Positions 61,099-64,000 of a DNA stretch of 64,000 bases are shown here, one piece after another. Origin of the DNA: Hymenopus coronatus (Eukaryota; Arthropoda; Insecta; Mantodea; Hymenopodidae); NCBI GenBank assembly GCA_030762935.1, contig CM060883.1, positions 93,361,501-93,425,500 of the forward strand, in the 5' to 3' direction. A program made the position numbers and the translations under genes. Every line of letters starts with the position of its first letter. Positions within the stretch are counted from its first letter, which is position 1. A model generated the notes under the pieces. The model had not been told where the DNA came from and did no database searches. It saw nothing but the letters and a program-made list of their open reading frames with translations.

Positions 61099-61281
61099 AT
61101 GACAGTAAGCTACCAGTATGAGGTTGCTTCCTCTACAAGTGGGGGCTTTACTCGTCTCCTCTTCATGTGGCGAGGCAGTTTGTACAAACTCATCTACAGA
61201 GAACTCCTGCTTTTTTTGGCTGCTTTTGGAGTACTCAGCGCTCTCTACAGGAATGCTTTCACCGAGGAGCAGAAGCGGCAA
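61099..61281 (+). CDS. Bestrophin, first coding exon
   Basis: The 61 codons from ATG 61099 read MTVSYQYEVASSTSGGFTRL, then a segment with MWRGSLYKLIYRELLLFLAA, then a hydrophobic stretch and LYRNAFTEEQKR. This is the conserved bestrophin N-terminus: MT(V/I)xY, an amphipathic segment, RWRGSxYK, first membrane helix at about residues 30-50 and the EEQ motif. Bestrophins are pentameric Ca2+-activated chloride/bicarbonate channels of the plasma membrane. The exon should end at CAA|GTAGAG (61281) or, with a GC donor, at AAGCG|GCAAGT (61277); after this the frame loses similarity and soon stops. No later exon is visible in the remaining 2.7 kb. It is the only coding sequence here without damage. 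Confidence 0.85.
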
Positions 61282-63337
61282 GTAGAGAGAACCCTCCCCC
61301 ATACCCTCCCCCTCAGGTGAAAGACAGGACGTACTCCTTTCGTCTAACACATGGTGCAGCTGAGAGATTGTGAGCTAACTGCTTGGCACCCTCTTCCTAA
61401 AGGAGAGGTACATTCATTATGATTCTTTTCCTTGCTCCTCCTTCCTCTTTATTTTCATGTTGTCTAACAGAACTGATGCCTAATAAGAAATGTAAATAAC
61501 ATGCTTTACTATTTGCATTCAAAGTAAAAGAAAAGATTGTATTTTAAAACAAATTGAGAGATGATGGCAGATGCATGCAGAGATACATACTCTAATATAA
61601 TTTGCATATGTTGATTGTACATTAAATTGTTGGAATGCCTTGAAATAGTGCCTATGCTATTTACTGGCCAAGTGTCAACTCCCTGAGTATCAAGTTGTGC
61701 TGGTTGTTTTGGGTTCCTCTTTTGTTAAATTTGTTGTGGTGGCAGACAGTAGTAAGCATGTGAGTATGAGAATAGGTGCCAAGTTTTGTTGCTTTATTTA
61801 GCTCTCAGCAAACTCAGGGTCCAGTACACACACTTACAATTAAACCTAGATACTCATATACTTTTGTTTATTACTAAACTACCTAAAATATGCTTAATTA
61901 TTACAGTTTCAAAATACAGTTTTTATTATTGCTTTAAACATAAACTTTGACTTTTATTCACACTAGTGGTGCTTTTCCTAAAAATAGACGATAGGAACTG
62001 TTGTCCTTATTGCAACTTGTGGAATAGTGCATATGTGCTAGTAGCAGTGTTCAGATGTTTATGTTTCTGTCTCCTCATATTGAATAAAAGAATGGGCACT
62101 GAATACACAAAAATTCACTCTAATATACGCATTGTTGCATCACTATCTTCAACATGCATGTGGGCATTATTTTACTACAGCTCAATGAATATATATGTAT
62201 TATCATTGTCCAATATTAACCAACAATATTAACTGTTGTTAAAGATTAATTGAGATTACATTAATGCTTAGCAATTTCTGTTAAACATATATTGCCTTCC
62301 CAATTTAAGATTTAACTTCTTGTTTACTTTTTTAACTGTAGCGTTTTTATAGATTTAAACAGTAAAGAATCAATCTGAAAATTGCAGAGACTTTAATGAA
62401 AAACGTTTATACATAATTTCCATGCTCGGAAATATGAAATCAGATTTTTAATCATTATTTTTTATTAAATTTCTTACATGTAATCATTTGTAGGAAAATG
62501 TGCTAACATGTAACCTACAACTTAATTTTTCAACTACTTAGGCAACTAAGGTACAGTAGTAAATTCTGTTTTATATATATGTATGTATGTGTGTGTGCGG
62601 GTGCACACATTTTCCTTTTTTTTTTCTTTTTTCATACTTTAGTTTTCTTTTGAGTTGAGAAAGTACATCTGCTACCAAGTACATCTGCTAAAGTAACAAA
62701 AATTGAGCAGTAATACAAATATTGACAATAGAATAAACTCCTCCTTTGAGCTGACTACCATGACATACTAATATTTAAAAGACACGGACATAACATGTCG
62801 TCAGCGTTCTGAATATGCTAACACCAAAATTGCAGGTGTAAAAAGTCACAAGGCTTTGAAGAAACAAACATAGTTTGTAAAGGATTTGAATTATATTTCC
62901 TAATAATCTATCATTTGTGCCAAAAATTTCTGGTTTCCTTAGAGAACCAATGGAATTATTGATATTAGTAAGTTATTGTAAAAAAAAAAAAAAAGCAAAC
63001 AAACAAAGTATGCAGTATATCATAATAAAAGCTTGCATGCTGGCTACACATAATAGTTGTAGAAATACAGTAACATAAATTTGTTCTCTATTTAAATTTC
63101 TTTAGCATTTACATATAAAGCAGATAAAACTGCATACATCAATATAATTAGTTGTTTGTCTTTAGCAGTAATCTGTTTTAAAAGTTGGAATAGTCTGGGG
63201 ATAAAACTAATGTAACAGCTACTGATCTGTAAGTAACTGTGAATTTGTTGATTTAAAATCCAAATAAACAACACCAGAGTATGTATTTTAATTCCTATAT
63301 TGATTTTTATGTCTCAAAATGGAAAAAAAAATACTAA
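61282..63337. other. Presumed first coding intron of bestrophin
   Basis: Starts with a donor-like GTAGAGAG or GCAAGTAG. AT-rich DNA with no bestrophin continuation (the conserved block around SFVLGFYV is not seen). It has a (TA)n(TG)n run at about 62572-62600 and an A-run near 62981. Confidence 0.5.
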
Positions 63338-63440
63338 TCTGATGTTACATTCACATGGCTTTTTTCTATCCATTCTTCAATAAATTATTCTTTAAAAGCT
63401 TATTCACGTTAATCAAGATAAACATTTGCAGAAAAGGGCA
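63338..63440 (-). mobile_element. 850-repeat right end, inverted
   Basis: On + it reads AATCTGATGTTACATTCACA then TGGC, TTATTCTTTAAAAGCTTATT and AATCAAGATAAACATTTGCA, the reverse complement of the family's right terminus with ~20 changes. Confidence 0.75.
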
Positions 63441-63569
63441 GATGCAGGATGGGTACACTCAGTGGTTTGAGGATACTCTCCAAATTTTTTTTTAATGATT
63501 TAGACTTTGAAGTAGAAAAAAATATGGAGGAACATAACGTAAAAGAGGCAAAATAAATATTAGTAGTAG

Positions 63570-63622
63570 CAGTAATAATAATAATAATAATAATGATAAT
63601 ATTAATAATAAAAATAATAATA
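63570..63622. repeat. (AAT)n microsatellite
   Basis: About 50 bp of AAT units with single GAT and AAA interruptions. Confidence 0.9.
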
Positions 63623-63696
63623 TAGGGTGTTATTAACATTTAACACATTTGGGTTAAATATTACTAAAATAGCTGTGTATTAAGAAATGTACTAAT

Positions 63697-64000
63697 AAAA
63701 AATCTGATGCGTTTCATTCGCATGACTTTCTCTACAGTGCTGTAATAAATTAGCTACTATATGATAATCGAGATAAACAGCAGACATTGTCTTAATTGCC
63801 TGTTTCCTTGTAAGCAGAAAGTAAATAAGGGAATTCACTATGCTAAAGGGATAGTAAAATCTTCAAAAAGCTGGTTGCCATGTGGTTGAAATCCGTTTCA
63901 TTGCAGGGCCAGGAGTTTACAACGTTCCGTGTGAGAAAAGTTTAAGTATCTTAAATCTAATACAAATAACTTGAAATATCTTAGAAAAGGTCATTCCATG
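63697..64000 (-). mobile_element. 850-repeat right half, inverted
   Basis: On + it reads AAATCTGATGCGTTTCATTC, GACTTTCTCTACAG, then GGTTGCCATGTGGTTGAAAT, and GAAATATCTTAGAAAAGG at the window's edge. The rest lies outside. Confidence 0.9.

Noticed and set aside
61021..61350. Minus-strand frame opposite the bestrophin exon
   Set aside because: It is the antisense shadow of the conserved exon and shows no domain of its own.

Overview
The window is repeat-dominated, AT-rich eukaryotic DNA, almost certainly from an arthropod and probably an insect with a large, transposon-rich genome. I infer this from the mixture of elements (I-like, R2-like and CR1/Jockey-like non-LTR retrotransposons, mariner and Tc-like transposases, a TTF/DUF4371 hAT, several tRNA-derived SINE families) and from the single host coding exon I recognise. 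I cannot name the species. There is no bacterial or operon-type organisation.

The only convincing host gene is the first coding exon of a bestrophin (Ca2+-activated anion channel) at 61099-61281 on the + strand. The rest of that gene would lie to the right of the window, and the AT-rich sequence after it reads as a first coding intron. Everything else of coding character is a decayed mobile element.

Layout. 1-7.6 kb: unassigned DNA, a tRNA-derived SINE, an antisense LINE remnant (4.9-6.3 kb). 7.6-14.2 kb: repeated copies of one ~0.85-kb dispersed repeat (called the '850 repeat' here), including a head-to-tail array of shortened units, plus a zinc-knuckle gag-bearing retroposon (8.6-10.0 kb). 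14.2-19.9 kb: a four-level nest: an 850 repeat split by a hAT transposon, split by a SINE whose tRNA-like head has been opened by a ~3-kb, 12-bp-unit minisatellite. 20-24 kb: SINEs and microsatellites. 24.4-30.1 kb: a nearly complete I-like LINE (gag, endonuclease, RT, RNase H), frameshifted and interrupted by a second SINE with a 12-bp target-site duplication. 30.1-31.35 kb: an antisense CR1-like RT end and a poly(A) retroposon sharing its 3' part with the 8.6-kb element. 31-39 kb: 850 repeats, SINEs, a decayed Tc/mariner-type transposase. 39.7-42.2 kb: an antisense R2-like LINE with a restriction-like endonuclease domain. 42.8-57 kb: further degenerate coding remnants and two short hairpin retroposons (47.6 and 51.5 kb), the first with a hammerhead-ribozyme-like core. 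57-64 kb: sparse DNA, the bestrophin exon, and 850-repeat fragments.

The most interesting structures are the minisatellite grown inside a SINE promoter region, the pair of hairpin retroposons with perfect 13- and 15-bp target-site duplications, and the 850-repeat family with a palindromic end and tandem derivatives. All calls rest on reading the sequence; no database search was possible.
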